Made by a program: the position numbers and the translations under genes. Below are positions 47,595 through 56,979 of a DNA stretch of 64,000 nucleotides, piece after piece. Source of the stretch: Isoptericola chiayiensis (GTDB lineage: Bacteria; Actinomycetota; Actinomycetes; Actinomycetales; Cellulomonadaceae); NCBI RefSeq assembly GCF_013149805.1, contig NZ_JABEZT010000007.1:62001-126000 (forward strand). The letters run 5' to 3'. The notes beneath the pieces were generated by a model. It did not search any database. It was not told the origin of the DNA and worked only from the letters and a program-made list of their open reading frames with translations. The number at the start of each line of letters is the position of its first letter. Positions within the stretch are counted from its first letter, which is position 1.

Positions 47595-47635
47595 AATCTA
47601 GGCAGCCGTTAGCACTCTGACAAGTCGAGTGCCAG
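47595..47635 (-). promoter_or_regulatory. groES promoter with CIRCE (HrcA) operator
   Basis: CIRCE inverted repeat TTAGCACTC-N9-GAGTGCCAG at 47609-47635; the first arm is perfect and the second matches seven of nine bases. On the minus strand TTGTCA (47618-47623), a 17-base spacer and TAGATT (47595-47600) form the promoter. The -35 lies within the CIRCE N9 centre, so HrcA would block polymerase binding directly. Confidence 0.9.
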
Positions 47636-47690
47636 GATCCGGGCGCGGCGACCGGATCCGGGGCCTGCCGTCGGCTGAGACGATGGGTCG

Positions 47691-48923
47691 ATGGACGTGG
47701 CCTCCCTGACCAAGCTGCTCAGCCCCGAGGGGTGGGCGCTGCTGAACGCCCTGCCGCCCTACGACGAGTCCCGGGCGATGGCGCTGGCCACACGGCTGCG
47801 GTCCGAGGGCGTCGACCCGGACCTCGCCGCCGCCGCCCTGACCCAGTCCCGGCTGCGTGCCAAGGCGGCCGCCAAGCTCGGTCCGTTCGCCGAGGGCATG
47901 CTCTTCACCCCCCACGGACTCGAGCAGGCCACCCGCCTGGTCGTGGCGGCCGTGCACGCCCGCCGCTACCTGAGTGCCGGTGTCGGCAAGGTCGCCGACC
48001 TGACCTGCGGGCTCGGCGCCGACGCCCTCGCCTTCGCCGGCGTCGGGCTCGACGTCCTGGCGGTCGACGTCGACGAGGCCACGGCCGCCCTGGCCACCGT
48101 GAACCTGCGGGCCTTCCCCGAGGCCGAGGTCCGGCACACCGACGGCCTCACCCTCGACCTGGTCGCCGAGGGGGTGGACGGCCTCTACGCGGACCCCGCA
48201 AGGCGCACCCGCGGCGGCAAGCGGGTCTTCGACCCGGCGGCCTACGCGCCCCCGCTCGACGCCGTGTGGGCGCTGCGGGACCAGGTCCCCGCGCTCGGCA
48301 TCAAGGTCGGTCCGGGCATCCCCCATCAGGGGCTGCCGGCGGACGCCGAGACGCAGTGGGTCTCCGTCGACGGCGACGTCGTCGAGGCCGGCCTGTGGTT
48401 CGGGCCGCTGGCGCCCGAGGGGCCGGGTCGGTCCGCGCTGCTGCTGCAGACGCAGGACGACGGGCACCAGGCGGCGTCCTCCCGGGTGCTGCACGGCCGG
48501 CCCGGGGACGACCAGGTCCCCGACGTGGGCCCCGTGGGCTCCTACCTCTACGAGCCGGACGGCGCCGTGATCCGCGCCGGGCTGGTCGCGCCGGCCGCGG
48601 CCGAGCTCGGTGGGCGGCTCGTGGACCGCACCATCGCCTACGTCACCACCGACTCCCCCGCCCCGGCACCGCCGTCGGGCACCGCCCCGCTGGCCACGGG
48701 GTACCGCGTGCTGGACGTCATGCCGTTCGGCCTCAAGAAGCTCAAGGCCTACCTGCGCGAGCGGGACGTCGGCCGGGTGACGATCAAGAAGCGGGGGACG
48801 GCCGTCACGCCCGAGCAGCTGCGTGCCCAGCTCTCCCTGCGCGGGGACGCCGAGGCGACGCTCGTGCTCACCCGGGTGGCGGGACGCCAGCACGTGCTGG
48901 TGGTCGACCCCTTGCCGAGGTAG
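47691..48923 (+). CDS. Class I SAM-dependent methyltransferase with THUMP-like domain
   Basis: A 410-residue protein: a helical N-terminus (about 1-90), a Rossmann methyltransferase domain (about 95-255) with the SAM loop VADLTCGLGADALAFAG and motif IV YADPARRT, and a C-terminal THUMP-like region (about 330-410: MPFGLKKLKAYLRERDVGRVTIKKRG). The DPARR motif and THUMP-like end suggest an RNA methyltransferase; the target is unknown. GACGAT six bases before the ATG suggests a leaderless start. The stop codon lies in the first unit of a 20-bp tandem repeat. Confidence 0.85.
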   Translation: MDVASLTKLLSPEGWALLNALPPYDESRAMALATRLRSEGVDPDLAAAALTQSRLRAKAAAKLGPFAEGMLFTPHGLEQATRLVVAAVHARRYLSAGVGKVADLTCGLGADALAFAGVGLDVLAVDVDEATAALATVNLRAFPEAEVRHTDGLTLDLVAEGVDGLYADPARRTRGGKRVFDPAAYAPPLDAVWALRDQVPALGIKVGPGIPHQGLPADAETQWVSVDGDVVEAGLWFGPLAPEGPGRSALLLQTQDDGHQAASSRVLHGRPGDDQVPDVGPVGSYLYEPDGAVIRAGLVAPAAAELGGRLVDRTIAYVTTDSPAPAPPSGTAPLATGYRVLDVMPFGLKKLKAYLRERDVGRVTIKKRGTAVTPEQLRAQLSLRGDAEATLVLTRVAGRQHVLVVDPLPR

Positions 48924-48975
48924 GCAACTTCCGCGCGAGGTAGGCAGGAATCTCGCCAGGTAGGCACTCTTCCGG
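48916..48975. repeat. Three-unit 20-bp tandem repeat
   Basis: Three consecutive 20-nt units share the core AGGTAGGCA at fixed spacing: CGAGGTAGGCAACTTCCGCG, CGAGGTAGGCAGGAATCTCG and CCAGGTAGGCACTCTTCCGG. The TAG of the first core is the stop codon of the methyltransferase gene. The unit length equals the core spacing in the 75-nt palindromes, though the sequence differs. Confidence 0.75.
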
Positions 48976-49011
48976 GCGCGCACCGCGGCCCGGCCGTGGA
49001 AGCATGGCGCC

Positions 49012-50193
49012 ATGGTGCTGGAGTTCGAGACCTCCCGACGGTCGAGCGTCGGCCTGGAGTGGGAGCTCGCCCTGGTCGACGCCGACTCGGGCATCCTGCG
49101 CCAGGTGGCGCCCGCGGTGATGACCGAGCTCGGTCCAGACTCGCGGGCCCGGCACGTCAAACCCGAGTTCCTGCGCAACACCGTCGAGATCGTCTCCGAC
49201 GTCAACGACACCGTCGCCGGCGCCATCGCCGACCTGGAGAACGGCGTCGCGCGCGTCCAGGAGGTCATCCGGCCCATGCGCGCCGAGCTCATGGGCGCCG
49301 GCACCCACCCGTTCGCCCCCTGGTCCCAGCAGCAGGTGACCGACAAGGAGCGGTACGCCACCGTCGTCGACCGCGCCCAGGTGTGGGGCCGCCAGCAGGT
49401 GGTCTACGGCGTGCACATGCACGTGGGCATCGAGGACCGCGACAAGGTGCTGCCGATCGTGCGCTCCCTGCTGGTCTACGTGGCCCACCTGCAGGCCCTG
49501 TCGGCGTCGTCGCCCTACTGGGACGCGGCCGACACGGGATACGCCTCGATGCGGGCGCTGATCTTCCAGCAGCTGCCGACGGCGGGCCTGCCCTACCAGT
49601 TCACGGCCTGGGACGAGCTGGAGCGCTACGTGGCCGACATGCTCAAGACGGGCGTGATCGACGACTTCACGGAGGTGCGCTGGGACATCCGGCCCGCCCC
49701 GCACTTCGGCACCGTCGAGGTGCGCATCTGCGACGGCACCTCCAACGTCGCCGAGCTGGCCGCCCTCGGCGCCCTGGTGCACTGCCTCGTCGAGCACTTC
49801 TCCACCCTGCTCGACGAGGGCCGCCCGCTCCCCGTCATGCCGCGCTGGTACGTCCACGAGAACAAGTGGCGGGCCGCCCGCTACGGGATGGACGCCATCA
49901 TCATCCTCGACGCCGACGGCAACGAGGAGCTCATCACCGACGCGCTGCCCCGGCTGCTCGACGACCTGGCGCCGGTGGCCGAACGGCTCGGCTGCGCGGC
50001 CGAGCTCGACGGGATCCGCGACATCGTGCGCCTCGGCGCCTCCTACCAGCGACAGCGGGCGGTGGCGGCCGCGCACGGCGGCGGGCAGCGCGGCCTGGAG
50101 GCCGTGGTCGGGGCGCTGGTGGCCGAGCTGCACGCGGGTCGGCCGCTCGACCCGGCCGTGCTGGGCCGGGGCGCGGCCGGCGCGGCGACCTAG
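49012..50193 (+). CDS. ybdK: Carboxylate-amine ligase, YbdK (glutamate-cysteine ligase 2) family
   Basis: A 393-residue ATP-dependent ligase of the GCS2 family. [12 protein letters not shown] at the start, [50 protein letters not shown] and [13 protein letters not shown] are the characteristic blocks with the Glu/His metal and substrate ligands. YbdK members have weak gamma-glutamyl-cysteine ligase activity; the true substrate is uncertain, and actinobacteria normally use mycothiol. Its last 4 bases overlap the convergent tsaD end. Confidence 0.87.
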   Translation: MVLEFETSRRSSVGLEWELALVDADSGILRQVAPAVMTELGPDSRARHVKPEFLRNTVEIVSDVNDTVAGAIADLENGVARVQEVIRPMRAELMGAGTHPFAPWSQQQVTDKERYATVVDRAQVWGRQQVVYGVHMHVGIEDRDKVLPIVRSLLVYVAHLQALSASSPYWDAADTGYASMRALIFQQLPTAGLPYQFTAWDELERYVADMLKTGVIDDFTEVRWDIRPAPHFGTVEVRICDGTSNVAELAALGALVHCLVEHFSTLLDEGRPLPVMPRWYVHENKWRAARYGMDAIIILDADGNEELITDALPRLLDDLAPVAERLGCAAELDGIRDIVRLGASYQRQRAVAAAHGGGQRGLEAVVGALVAELHAGRPLDPAVLGRGAAGAAT

Positions 50194-51233
50194 ACCGTGA
50201 CGGTGGTCAGCGGCATCGAGGAGTCCACCCCGATGTCCAGGTCCGACGGCGGCAGCCCGGCGCGGACGACGGCGGAGCCGAGCGCGGCGATCATGGCCCC
50301 GTTGTCGGTGCAGTAGCGGATCGGCGGGATGCGCAGGTCGATGCCGGCCTCGGCGCACCGGGCGGCGGCCAGCTCGCGCAGCTGGCTGTTGGCGGAGAAC
50401 CCGCCGCCGATCACGAGCGTCTCGACGTCGTGCGCCCGGCAGGCGGCGATCGTCTTGGCGGTGAGGACGTCGACGACGGCGGCCGCGAAGGAGGCGGCGA
50501 CGTCGGCGACGGGCACCTCCTTGCCGGAGTCCTCGCACGCCTCGACCCAGCGGGCCACCGCGGTCTTGAGCCCGGAGAAGCTGAAGTCGTAGGCGTGCTT
50601 CTCCTGGTCCTTGCGGGCGGTCAGGCCACGCGGGAAGCGGATCGCCTCGGGGTCGCCCTCGCGCGCGAGGCGGTCGATGTGGGGGCCGCCCGGGTAGGGC
50701 AGCCCGAGCAGGCGGCCGACCTTGTCGAACGCCTCGCCCGCGGCGTCGTCGAGCGTGGAGCCGAGCTCGGTGACGTCCGTCGCGATGTCGTCCACGAGCA
50801 GCAGCGAGCTGTGCCCGCCGGAGACGACCAGCGCCATGGACCGTTCGGTGAAGGGGCCGTCCACGAGCTGGTTGACCGCGGCGTGCCCGATGATGTGGTT
50901 GACCCCGTACAGCGGCTTGTCCAGGCCGATCGACAGGGCCTTGGCGGCGCTGGCGCCGATCGTCAGCGGGCCGACGAGCCCCGGTCCGGCGGTGACGGCG
51001 ATCGCGTCGACCTCGGACAGGTCGACGTCGGCCTCGCCGAGGGCGCGGCGGATGGTGGGGACCATGGCCTCGAGGTGGGCGCGGCTGGCGACCTCGGGGA
51101 TGATCCCGCCGTACCGGGCGTGCTCGTCCATGGAGCTGGCCACGGCGTCGAACAGGAGGGTGTCGCCGCGCACGAGGGCGACGCCGGTCTCGTCGCAGGA
51201 GGTCTCGATACCGAGCACGAGGGGGTCTGGCAT
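50190..51233 (-). CDS. tsaD: tRNA N6-threonylcarbamoyladenosine synthesis protein TsaD
   Basis: Transfers the threonylcarbamoyl group to A37 of ANN-decoding tRNAs with TsaB and TsaE, both encoded nearby. The 347-residue ASKHA protein has [15 protein letters not shown], the iron-binding HxxxH ([13 protein letters not shown]), [13 protein letters not shown] and [15 protein letters not shown]-type segments. ATG 51233 is favoured over the ATG at 51242 because CAGAAT precedes it by seven bases. Separated from the tsaE-tsaB-rimI genes by a divergent reductase gene. Confidence 0.96.
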   Translation of the reverse strand: MPDPLVLGIETSCDETGVALVRGDTLLFDAVASSMDEHARYGGIIPEVASRAHLEAMVPTIRRALGEADVDLSEVDAIAVTAGPGLVGPLTIGASAAKALSIGLDKPLYGVNHIIGHAAVNQLVDGPFTERSMALVVSGGHSSLLLVDDIATDVTELGSTLDDAAGEAFDKVGRLLGLPYPGGPHIDRLAREGDPEAIRFPRGLTARKDQEKHAYDFSFSGLKTAVARWVEACEDSGKEVPVADVAASFAAAVVDVLTAKTIAACRAHDVETLVIGGGFSANSQLRELAAARCAEAGIDLRIPPIRYCTDNGAMIAALGSAVVRAGLPPSDLDIGVDSSMPLTTVTV

Positions 51234-51319
51234 GGCCCACATTCTGTCACCAGCGGGCGGTGAGCGACGTCACGCCGGCCGCCGGAATCATCCGTTCGCA
51301 TCGAACTGTTGGGGCAGGC

Positions 51320-51940
51320 ATGACCGACACCCTTCTCGAGACCGCGCCCCTCGCCATCGACGACGCGGCCGCGGACCGCATCTTCCGCCACGCCCGTTCC
51401 ACCTCGCTGTGGACCACCGACGAGGTCACCGACGCCCGTCTCGAGGCGGCCTGGGACCTGGCCAAGCTCGGTCCGACGGCGATGAACACGCTGCCCCTGC
51501 GTCTGCTGGTGGTCCGCTCCCCCGAGGCGAAGCAGCGCCTGTCGGCGCACATGGCGGAGGGCAACAAGCCGAAGGTCGAGGCGGCCCCGGTCTCCCTGGT
51601 GCTGGCAGCCGACCCGGCGTTCCACGAGCACCTGGACGAGCTCTTCCCGGTCTATCCCGGCATTCGCGAGCAACTGGCGCCGGCCACCGATGTGCGCGAG
51701 CAGATGGCCCGCAAGAACGCGTTGCTGCAGGCCGGCTACCTGATCGTGGCGCTGCGGGCGGTCGGCCTGGCCACCGGCCCGATGGACGGCATGGACGCCG
51801 ACGGCATCGACGGCGAGTTCTTCGCCGACTCCGGCTGGAAGTCGCTGCTGGTGGTCAACGTCGGTATCGCCGACGGCGAGGGGTCCTCGCACCCGCGCGG
51901 CAAGCGACTCGGCTTCGAGCAGGTCGCCGAGATCCTCTGA
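51320..51940 (+). CDS. Malonic semialdehyde reductase-like nitroreductase (RutE family)
   Basis: A 206-residue FMN-dependent nitroreductase-fold protein: SLWTTDEVTDARLEAAWDLAKLGPTAMNTLPLRLLVVRS (FMN site with Pro-Thr-Ala-x-Asn), KVEAAPVSLVLAADPAFHEHL, NALLQAGYLIVALRAVGLATGPMDGMD and KRLGFEQVAEIL fit the RutE/HadB subgroup. RutE reduces malonic semialdehyde in pyrimidine breakdown, but no other rut genes are present, so a general detoxifying reductase is possible. ATG 51320 is the start matching family length. Confidence 0.85.
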   Translation: MTDTLLETAPLAIDDAAADRIFRHARSTSLWTTDEVTDARLEAAWDLAKLGPTAMNTLPLRLLVVRSPEAKQRLSAHMAEGNKPKVEAAPVSLVLAADPAFHEHLDELFPVYPGIREQLAPATDVREQMARKNALLQAGYLIVALRAVGLATGPMDGMDADGIDGEFFADSGWKSLLVVNVGIADGEGSSHPRGKRLGFEQVAEIL

Positions 51941-51979
51941 CCGCGGCGTCGCGGCCCGTCCGCGCTGCGGGCGGGCGGG

Positions 51980-52858
51980 TCAGCCGGTCGCCGCGGGCCG
52001 CGACGGGTCGTTCGACCACTGCGACCACGACCCGGGGTACAGCGCCGCCTCGACGCCGATCGAGGCCAGCGCCGCGACCTCGTGGGCGGCGGTGACCCCG
52101 GACCCGCAGTAGACGCCGACCGGCGCCCGTCCGGTCGCACCGAGCTCCGCGAAGCGTCGCGTCAGCTCCTCGGCGGACCGGAACGTGCCGTCGTCGGACA
52201 GGTTCGCGGTGGTCGGCGCGCTGACCGCACCCGGCACGTGGCCCGCACGGGGGTCGACCGGCTCGACCTCGCCGCGGTAGCGCTCCGCGGCCCGGGCGTC
52301 CAGCAGGACACCGCCGTCGTCCGTCCAGTCGGCGGCGCCGTCGGCGTCGAGCACCGGCAGGTGCCCGGGACGGACGACGACGTCCCCCCGCTCGCGCCGC
52401 GTCGCACCGGACTCGAGGGGGAACCCGCCGCGCACCCACGCGTCGAGGCCGCCGTCCAGGATGCGTACGGCGTCGTGCCCGAACCAGCGCAGCAGCCACC
52501 ACGCGCGCGCCGCCGAGGTGCCGCCCACGGCGTCGTACACGACGACGCGGGAATCTGTACAGACGCCCCACCCGCGGGCGGCGGCCTGGAAGGCGGCCGC
52601 CCCGGGCAGCGGGTGCCGGCCCTCGGCCGGGTCCGGCGCCGCCGCCAGCTCCGTGTCCAGGTCTACGTACACCGCGCCCGGAAGGTGTCCCTCCTCGTAG
52701 CGGTCCCGGCCGTCGGAGCGTCCGAGCGCCCACCGCACGTCCAGCAGCACCGGGGCCCCGCCCGCGGGGTCGTCGAGCCCGCCGAGCTGCAGGTCTGCCG
52801 CCAGCGTCGCGGCGTCGACCAGCACCGCGTCCCGGGCCGACGGCGACCCGTCCGTCAC
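51980..52858 (-). CDS. sseA: Thiosulfate/3-mercaptopyruvate sulfurtransferase
   Basis: A 292-residue two-domain rhodanese. The inactive N-terminal domain (about 10-140) includes LLDVRWALGR and GHLPGAVYVDLDTELAA; the catalytic domain (about 160-285) has LLDARAAERYRGEVEPVDPRAGHVPGAVS and the active Cys in VGVYCGSGVTAAHE. Moves sulfane sulfur to cyanide or thiols. Its GTG overlaps the rimI stop, so it is the last gene of the alr-tsaE-tsaB-rimI unit. Confidence 0.9.
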   Translation of the reverse strand: MTDGSPSARDAVLVDAATLAADLQLGGLDDPAGGAPVLLDVRWALGRSDGRDRYEEGHLPGAVYVDLDTELAAAPDPAEGRHPLPGAAAFQAAARGWGVCTDSRVVVYDAVGGTSAARAWWLLRWFGHDAVRILDGGLDAWVRGGFPLESGATRRERGDVVVRPGHLPVLDADGAADWTDDGGVLLDARAAERYRGEVEPVDPRAGHVPGAVSAPTTANLSDDGTFRSAEELTRRFAELGATGRAPVGVYCGSGVTAAHEVAALASIGVEAALYPGSWSQWSNDPSRPAATG

Positions 52859-53382
52859 GCCGCGTCCCCGTGCCCGCCGGTGGTCGACGCCCTCAGGTCC
52901 ATCCGCATCGTGTACGCGTCCTTGTCCTCCGGCTGGTAGTAGCGCTTGCGGATCCCGAGGCGCTCGAACCCGAACGACGCGTACAGCGCCAGCGCGTGCT
53001 CGTTGTCCGTCGCCACCTCCAGCAGCAGCGACGTCGCGCGGAGCTGCCGGCTGCGGTCCACCAGCGCCTGCAGCAGCGCCCGCCCGACGCCGCGACCCTG
53101 GTACTCCCGGGCCGTGCCGAGCGTCATCACCTGGGCGACGTCGCCGTCGAACCACAGTCCGGCGTAGCCGATCACCGGGCGTGCGCCGAACCCGTAGCGC
53201 AGGGCGTCGATCCCGTCGGGCTCGGCCACCACGTACCACCTGCCGAGGCCGGCGAGCTCGTCGGCGAGCATCCCGTAGGTCCACGCCCCCGGCCCGAAGA
53301 GCTCTCGCTCGAGCTCGAGCACCCGGTCGAAGTCGCTGCTGGCCAGCGGCCGCATCCGCACCTGCAGAGGGTCGTCGCTCAT
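52855..53382 (-). CDS. rimI: Ribosomal protein bS18 alanine N-acetyltransferase RimI
   Basis: A 175-residue GNAT enzyme. MRPLASSDFDRVLELERELFGPGAWTYGMLADEL, the acetyl-CoA loop EYQGRGVGRALLQALV, LLEVATDNEHALALYASFGFERLGIRKRYY and DAYTMRMDL are typical of RimI; its position directly after tsaB, usual in many bacteria, supports the name. The N-terminal protein acceptor in this lineage is not proven. Overlaps tsaB and sseA by 4 nt on either side. Confidence 0.9.
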   Translation of the reverse strand: MSDDPLQVRMRPLASSDFDRVLELERELFGPGAWTYGMLADELAGLGRWYVVAEPDGIDALRYGFGARPVIGYAGLWFDGDVAQVMTLGTAREYQGRGVGRALLQALVDRSRQLRATSLLLEVATDNEHALALYASFGFERLGIRKRYYQPEDKDAYTMRMDLRASTTGGHGDAA

Positions 53383-54110
53383 GCCGTGCCCCCGGTGGCG
53401 GGGACCACCCGCTTGGCGCCGGCGGGCTCCTGGACGTCGGGGCGGCGCAGGTACAGCGGCTCGGTCGGCAGCTCCTCGCCCGCGGCGCGGCGGGCCAGCG
53501 CCAGACGCGCCAGCACCACGGCGTCGGGTCGCAGCGGCGCGTCCTCGTCCGCCGCGAGGTGCTCGGCGTACAGCTCGGCCCCCTCCCCGACGACAACGAG
53601 ACGACCGTCCGGAGCGGGCGTCGCCTCGGTCGCGACGTCGGCCGGCCGGGCGACCTGCGGACCGTGCAGGGTCTGCACGACGGGCAGTCCGTGCGGACCC
53701 TCGTGCGCGACGACGCGGTACCGCCCCCAGTACACCTCCTTGCGCCGGGCGTCGGTCGCGACGAGGACCTCGTCGCCCGGGTCGAGGCCGAGGTCCGCGA
53801 CCGCCTGGACGGCGACGGCGTCGATGCTGGGCACGCCGAGCGCCGGGACGCCGAGGCTGAGCGCCAGGGTCCGCGCCGTGACCAGCCCGACGCGCAGGCC
53901 GGTGAACGGGGCCGGGCCGGTCCCGCCGACGACGGCGGTCAGGTCCGTGCGGTCGACGCCGGCCTCGGCGAGGACCTCGGCGATCATCGGGGCGAGGGAC
54001 TCGGCGTGCCGGCGCCGCTCGTCGGCGGTGCGGACGGCGAGCCGACCGCCTTCGTCGTCGGTCAGGGCGACGGCGACGGCTGCGGAGGTGTCGAGTGCGA
54101 GAACGGCCAC
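53379..54110 (-). CDS. tsaB: tRNA t6A synthesis protein TsaB
   Basis: A 243-residue non-catalytic partner of TsaD, with the ASKHA start VLALDTSAAVAVALTD, ERRRHAESLAPMIAEVLAEAG, GGTGPAPFTGLRVGLVTARTLA and ATDARRKEVYWGRY. GTG 54110 lies seven bases after TAGGCT, whose first three bases are the tsaE stop codon, so tsaB may have a private leaderless promoter in addition to read-through from alr-tsaE. Confidence 0.94.
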   Translation of the reverse strand: MAVLALDTSAAVAVALTDDEGGRLAVRTADERRRHAESLAPMIAEVLAEAGVDRTDLTAVVGGTGPAPFTGLRVGLVTARTLALSLGVPALGVPSIDAVAVQAVADLGLDPGDEVLVATDARRKEVYWGRYRVVAHEGPHGLPVVQTLHGPQVARPADVATEATPAPDGRLVVVGEGAELYAEHLAADEDAPLRPDAVVLARLALARRAAGEELPTEPLYLRRPDVQEPAGAKRVVPATGGTA

Positions 54111-54120
54111 GGTTCCCAGC

Positions 54121-54663
54121 CTACGGCTCGCCGCGGGCTGCCTGCCCCGCGACGATTCGGGCCAGGTCGACGGCGGCCCACCGGTCCCCCACGCCCCGCA
54201 GCGTGACGCGGCGGACGCCGGCGTCCGGGTGGTCGAGGGCCACCTCGCCGCCCCGCGGCCGCTCCAGGTCGATCTCGAGGCGGTCCTCGGTCAGCGCCTC
54301 GGCCAGCCCACGCCCCCACTCGACGACCGTGACCGACTCGTCCAGCGACGAGTCCAGGTCGAGGGCGTCGAGCTCACCGAGGTCACCGAGCCGGTAGGCG
54401 TCCACGTGCACCAGGGCCGGGCCCGTCGTGCCGTCCGGGCGCGGCAGCGGCGGGTGCTCGCGCGCCACGATGAACGTCGGCGAGGCGACCTGGCCGCGCA
54501 CCCCCAGCGCCTCGCCGAGCCCCTGCGTCAGCGTGGTCTTCCCGGCGCCGAGGTCACCGGTGAGGATCACCAGGTCACCGGCGCGCAGCACCGCGGCGAG
54601 CGAGGCACCCAGCGCCCTGGTGTCCTCGGCCTCCGGCAGGTCCGTGCGGACGACGTCGCTCAC
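54121..54663 (-). CDS. tsaE: tRNA t6A ATPase TsaE
   Basis: A 180-residue P-loop ATPase driving the TsaBD complex. LTGDLGAGKTTLTQGLGEALGV is Walker A; SPTFIVAREH, HVDAYRLGDLGELDALDL and VTVVEWGRGLAEAL are the other family blocks. GTG 54663 overlaps the alr stop by 4 nt, the usual actinobacterial alr-tsaE coupling. Confidence 0.95.
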   Translation of the reverse strand: MSDVVRTDLPEAEDTRALGASLAAVLRAGDLVILTGDLGAGKTTLTQGLGEALGVRGQVASPTFIVAREHPPLPRPDGTTGPALVHVDAYRLGDLGELDALDLDSSLDESVTVVEWGRGLAEALTEDRLEIDLERPRGGEVALDHPDAGVRRVTLRGVGDRWAAVDLARIVAGQAARGEP

Positions 54664-55874
54664 GATGCTCCCTCTCCTTCGGTCGGGACGTACTGGCGGA
54701 CCACCCGGCCGGCCAGCCGGGTGACGATCTCGTAGCTGATGGTGCCGGCGGCGTCGGCCCAGTCCTGCGCGTTGGGCACGTCGGCGCCGTGCGGGACGCC
54801 GTCGGACGCCCCGAACAGGGTGACGACGTCGCCGGGGCTGTCGGTCGCGCCGGGACCCAGGTCGAGGACGAGCTGGTCCATGCACACGCGACCGGCCACG
54901 CGCAGCACCCGACGCGCCGCGGGCGGGCCGACGGCGATGGGACCGCCCGGGCCCGCCGAGCCGCCGGAGCCGTGCCGCGGCACGCCGTCGCCGTACCCGA
55001 CGGGCACGAGGCCCACGGTGGTGTCCTGCGTCGTCGTGTACAGGTGGCCGTAGGAGACGCCCTCGCCGGCGGCCACCTGCTTGACGCTCGCCAGCCGCGC
55101 CTGGAACGTCATCGCGGGGCGCAGGCCGTACCGACCGGGCGGGCCGAGCAGCGGGCCGGGTGAGTTGCCGTAGACGGAGATGCCGGGGCGGACCAGGTCG
55201 TGGTGCAGGTCGGGCAGGGTCAGCGTGGCCGCCGAGTTGGCCAGGTGGCGCACCTCGGGCCGCAGCCCGGCCGCCTCGACGACGCCGAGCGCGGCGTCGA
55301 ACGCCGTGGCCTGCCGGGCGATCGAGGGGTGGTCGGGCTCGTCGGCGCACGCCAGGTGGGAGAACACCCCGACGACGCGCACCTCGCCGGACGCCTCGAG
55401 CGCGGCCAGCCGTTCGACGACGGCCCCCAGGTCCCCCGTGGCGACCCCGTTGCGGGACAGCCCGGTGTCCACCTTGAGGTGCACGCGCGCGACCCGGCCG
55501 GCGGCCCGCGCCCCGGCGGCGACCTCGTCGACCGCCCAGGGGGCCGCCACCGTGACGTCCACGTCGGCGGCCACGAGGTCAGCGAACGGTGCGCCGGGCG
55601 TCAGCAGCCACACGAGCACCGGGACGTGCTGCCCCAGCCCCGCGCGCAGCGCCAGCGCCTCGGCGGCCGTGGCCACCCCGAGCCACGTCGCCCCGCCCGC
55701 GAGCGCCGCGCGGGCGGCCGGGAGCATCCCGTGGCCGTACCCGTCGGCCTTCACCACGGCCATGAGGTCCGACGACGGCGCGTGCTCGCGCAGGGCACGG
55801 ACGTTGTCGCTGATGGCGTCGAGGTCGACGACGGCGCGGGCGGGCACGCCGTCGGGGAAGGGCGGGAGCGTCAC
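54660..55874 (-). CDS. alr: Alanine racemase
   Basis: PLP enzyme making D-alanine for peptidoglycan. The 404-residue protein has the PLP lysine in MAVVKADGYGHG, HLKVDTGLSRNG, FSHLACADEPDH, RPGISVYGNSPG and the catalytic Tyr in LVPVGYGDGVPR, with VRVAGRVCMDQ-like C-terminal beta domain (VLRVAGRVCMDQLVLDLG). GTG 55874 follows GAGAAT by seven bases. Coupled to tsaE. Confidence 0.96.
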   Translation of the reverse strand: MTLPPFPDGVPARAVVDLDAISDNVRALREHAPSSDLMAVVKADGYGHGMLPAARAALAGGATWLGVATAAEALALRAGLGQHVPVLVWLLTPGAPFADLVAADVDVTVAAPWAVDEVAAGARAAGRVARVHLKVDTGLSRNGVATGDLGAVVERLAALEASGEVRVVGVFSHLACADEPDHPSIARQATAFDAALGVVEAAGLRPEVRHLANSAATLTLPDLHHDLVRPGISVYGNSPGPLLGPPGRYGLRPAMTFQARLASVKQVAAGEGVSYGHLYTTTQDTTVGLVPVGYGDGVPRHGSGGSAGPGGPIAVGPPAARRVLRVAGRVCMDQLVLDLGPGATDSPGDVVTLFGASDGVPHGADVPNAQDWADAAGTISYEIVTRLAGRVVRQYVPTEGEGAS

Positions 55875-55887
55875 GGTCGCGATTCTC

Positions 55888-56889
55888 TCACCGGGCGGCC
55901 GGCCATCCGGCGAGACGGCGCCGGGAGGTGAAGGTGCGGGGCTCGCCGGTCAGCGGGTCGGCGAACGACACCGTGCGGGCGAGGAGCTGCAGCGGGGTCC
56001 CGGAGTCCTCGGCGCCGTCGGGCAGCACCTCGGGCCAGAACGGGTCACCGACCAGCGGCAGCCCGAGGCCCGCCATGTGGAGGCGGAGCTGGTGCGTCCT
56101 GCCGGTGCGGGGCTCGAGGCGGTACAGACCCAGGCCGCGTGCGTCGTCGCGGGCGACGAGGTCGATCCACGACTCCGCGTTGGACTCGCCGGGGACCTCC
56201 TCGGCGCGGACCGACCCGCGGCGCTTGACGATGCGCGACCGCACGGTGCGCGGGAAGCCGGGCGCTCCGTCGTCGTCCGCCGCTCCGTCCGTGGCACCGA
56301 CGTCGGCCCCGGCGCCGTCCCGCAGCGGGGCGACGGCCTCGTAGACCTTGCGCACCCGGCGCTCCTGGAAGACGAGCTGGTACGCGCCGCGCACCTCGGG
56401 GCGGACGGTGAGCACGAGGACCCCGGCGGTGGGTCGGTCGAGGCGGTGCGCCGGCACCAGGTCGGGCAGGTCGAGCTCGCGCCGCAGGTGCGTGAGCACC
56501 GTGCGCGTCACCCAGCGTCCGCGCGGCATGGTGGCCACGCGGTGCGGCTTGTCGACCACGAGGAGTTCGTCGTCCCGGTGCAGGATCTCCAGGTCGGCGA
56601 GCTCGGGGACCTCCGGCTCGTCGGACGGCGGGTCCCGGTACAGGTACAGGAACCCGCGCGGCGCGTAGGGCGTGCCGGCGTCGACCGGCGTGCCGTCGCC
56701 GGTCACGACCTCGCCGGCGGCGATCTTCGCGCGCAGGCGGACCGCGTCGTCGGGGAACCGTTCCAGCAGGTATCCGGCCGCCGTGGCGTGACGGGCCACC
56801 GAGGCCGGGTCGTGCGGGAGCACCAGCCGGGTGGGGTTGAGGCCGTCGCGCACGGGCAGCGGGGGGACGTGCTTGCGCGGGGACGGCAT
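55888..56889 (-). CDS. RluA-family pseudouridine synthase
   Basis: A 333-residue rRNA or tRNA pseudouridine synthase. The catalytic Asp is in PAHRLDRPTAGVLVL; LEILHRDDELLVVDKPHRVATMPRG, VRKVYEAVAP, LEPRTGRTHQLRLHMAGLGLPLVGD and SGTPLQLLARTVSF complete the RluA pattern. An acidic insertion of about 20 residues lies near residue 215. ATG 56889 follows GACAAT by six bases. The uridine target is unknown; 13 bases upstream of alr. Confidence 0.9.
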   Translation of the reverse strand: MPSPRKHVPPLPVRDGLNPTRLVLPHDPASVARHATAAGYLLERFPDDAVRLRAKIAAGEVVTGDGTPVDAGTPYAPRGFLYLYRDPPSDEPEVPELADLEILHRDDELLVVDKPHRVATMPRGRWVTRTVLTHLRRELDLPDLVPAHRLDRPTAGVLVLTVRPEVRGAYQLVFQERRVRKVYEAVAPLRDGAGADVGATDGAADDDGAPGFPRTVRSRIVKRRGSVRAEEVPGESNAESWIDLVARDDARGLGLYRLEPRTGRTHQLRLHMAGLGLPLVGDPFWPEVLPDGAEDSGTPLQLLARTVSFADPLTGEPRTFTSRRRLAGWPAAR

Positions 56890-56979
56890 GGCTCCATTGT
56901 CCGTCCCGGGACCCGCCGTCACGACTCCGTAAGGCGTCGCACCCTGGGTTCGCGGCCCGCGCCGACGCAGACTGGAGGC

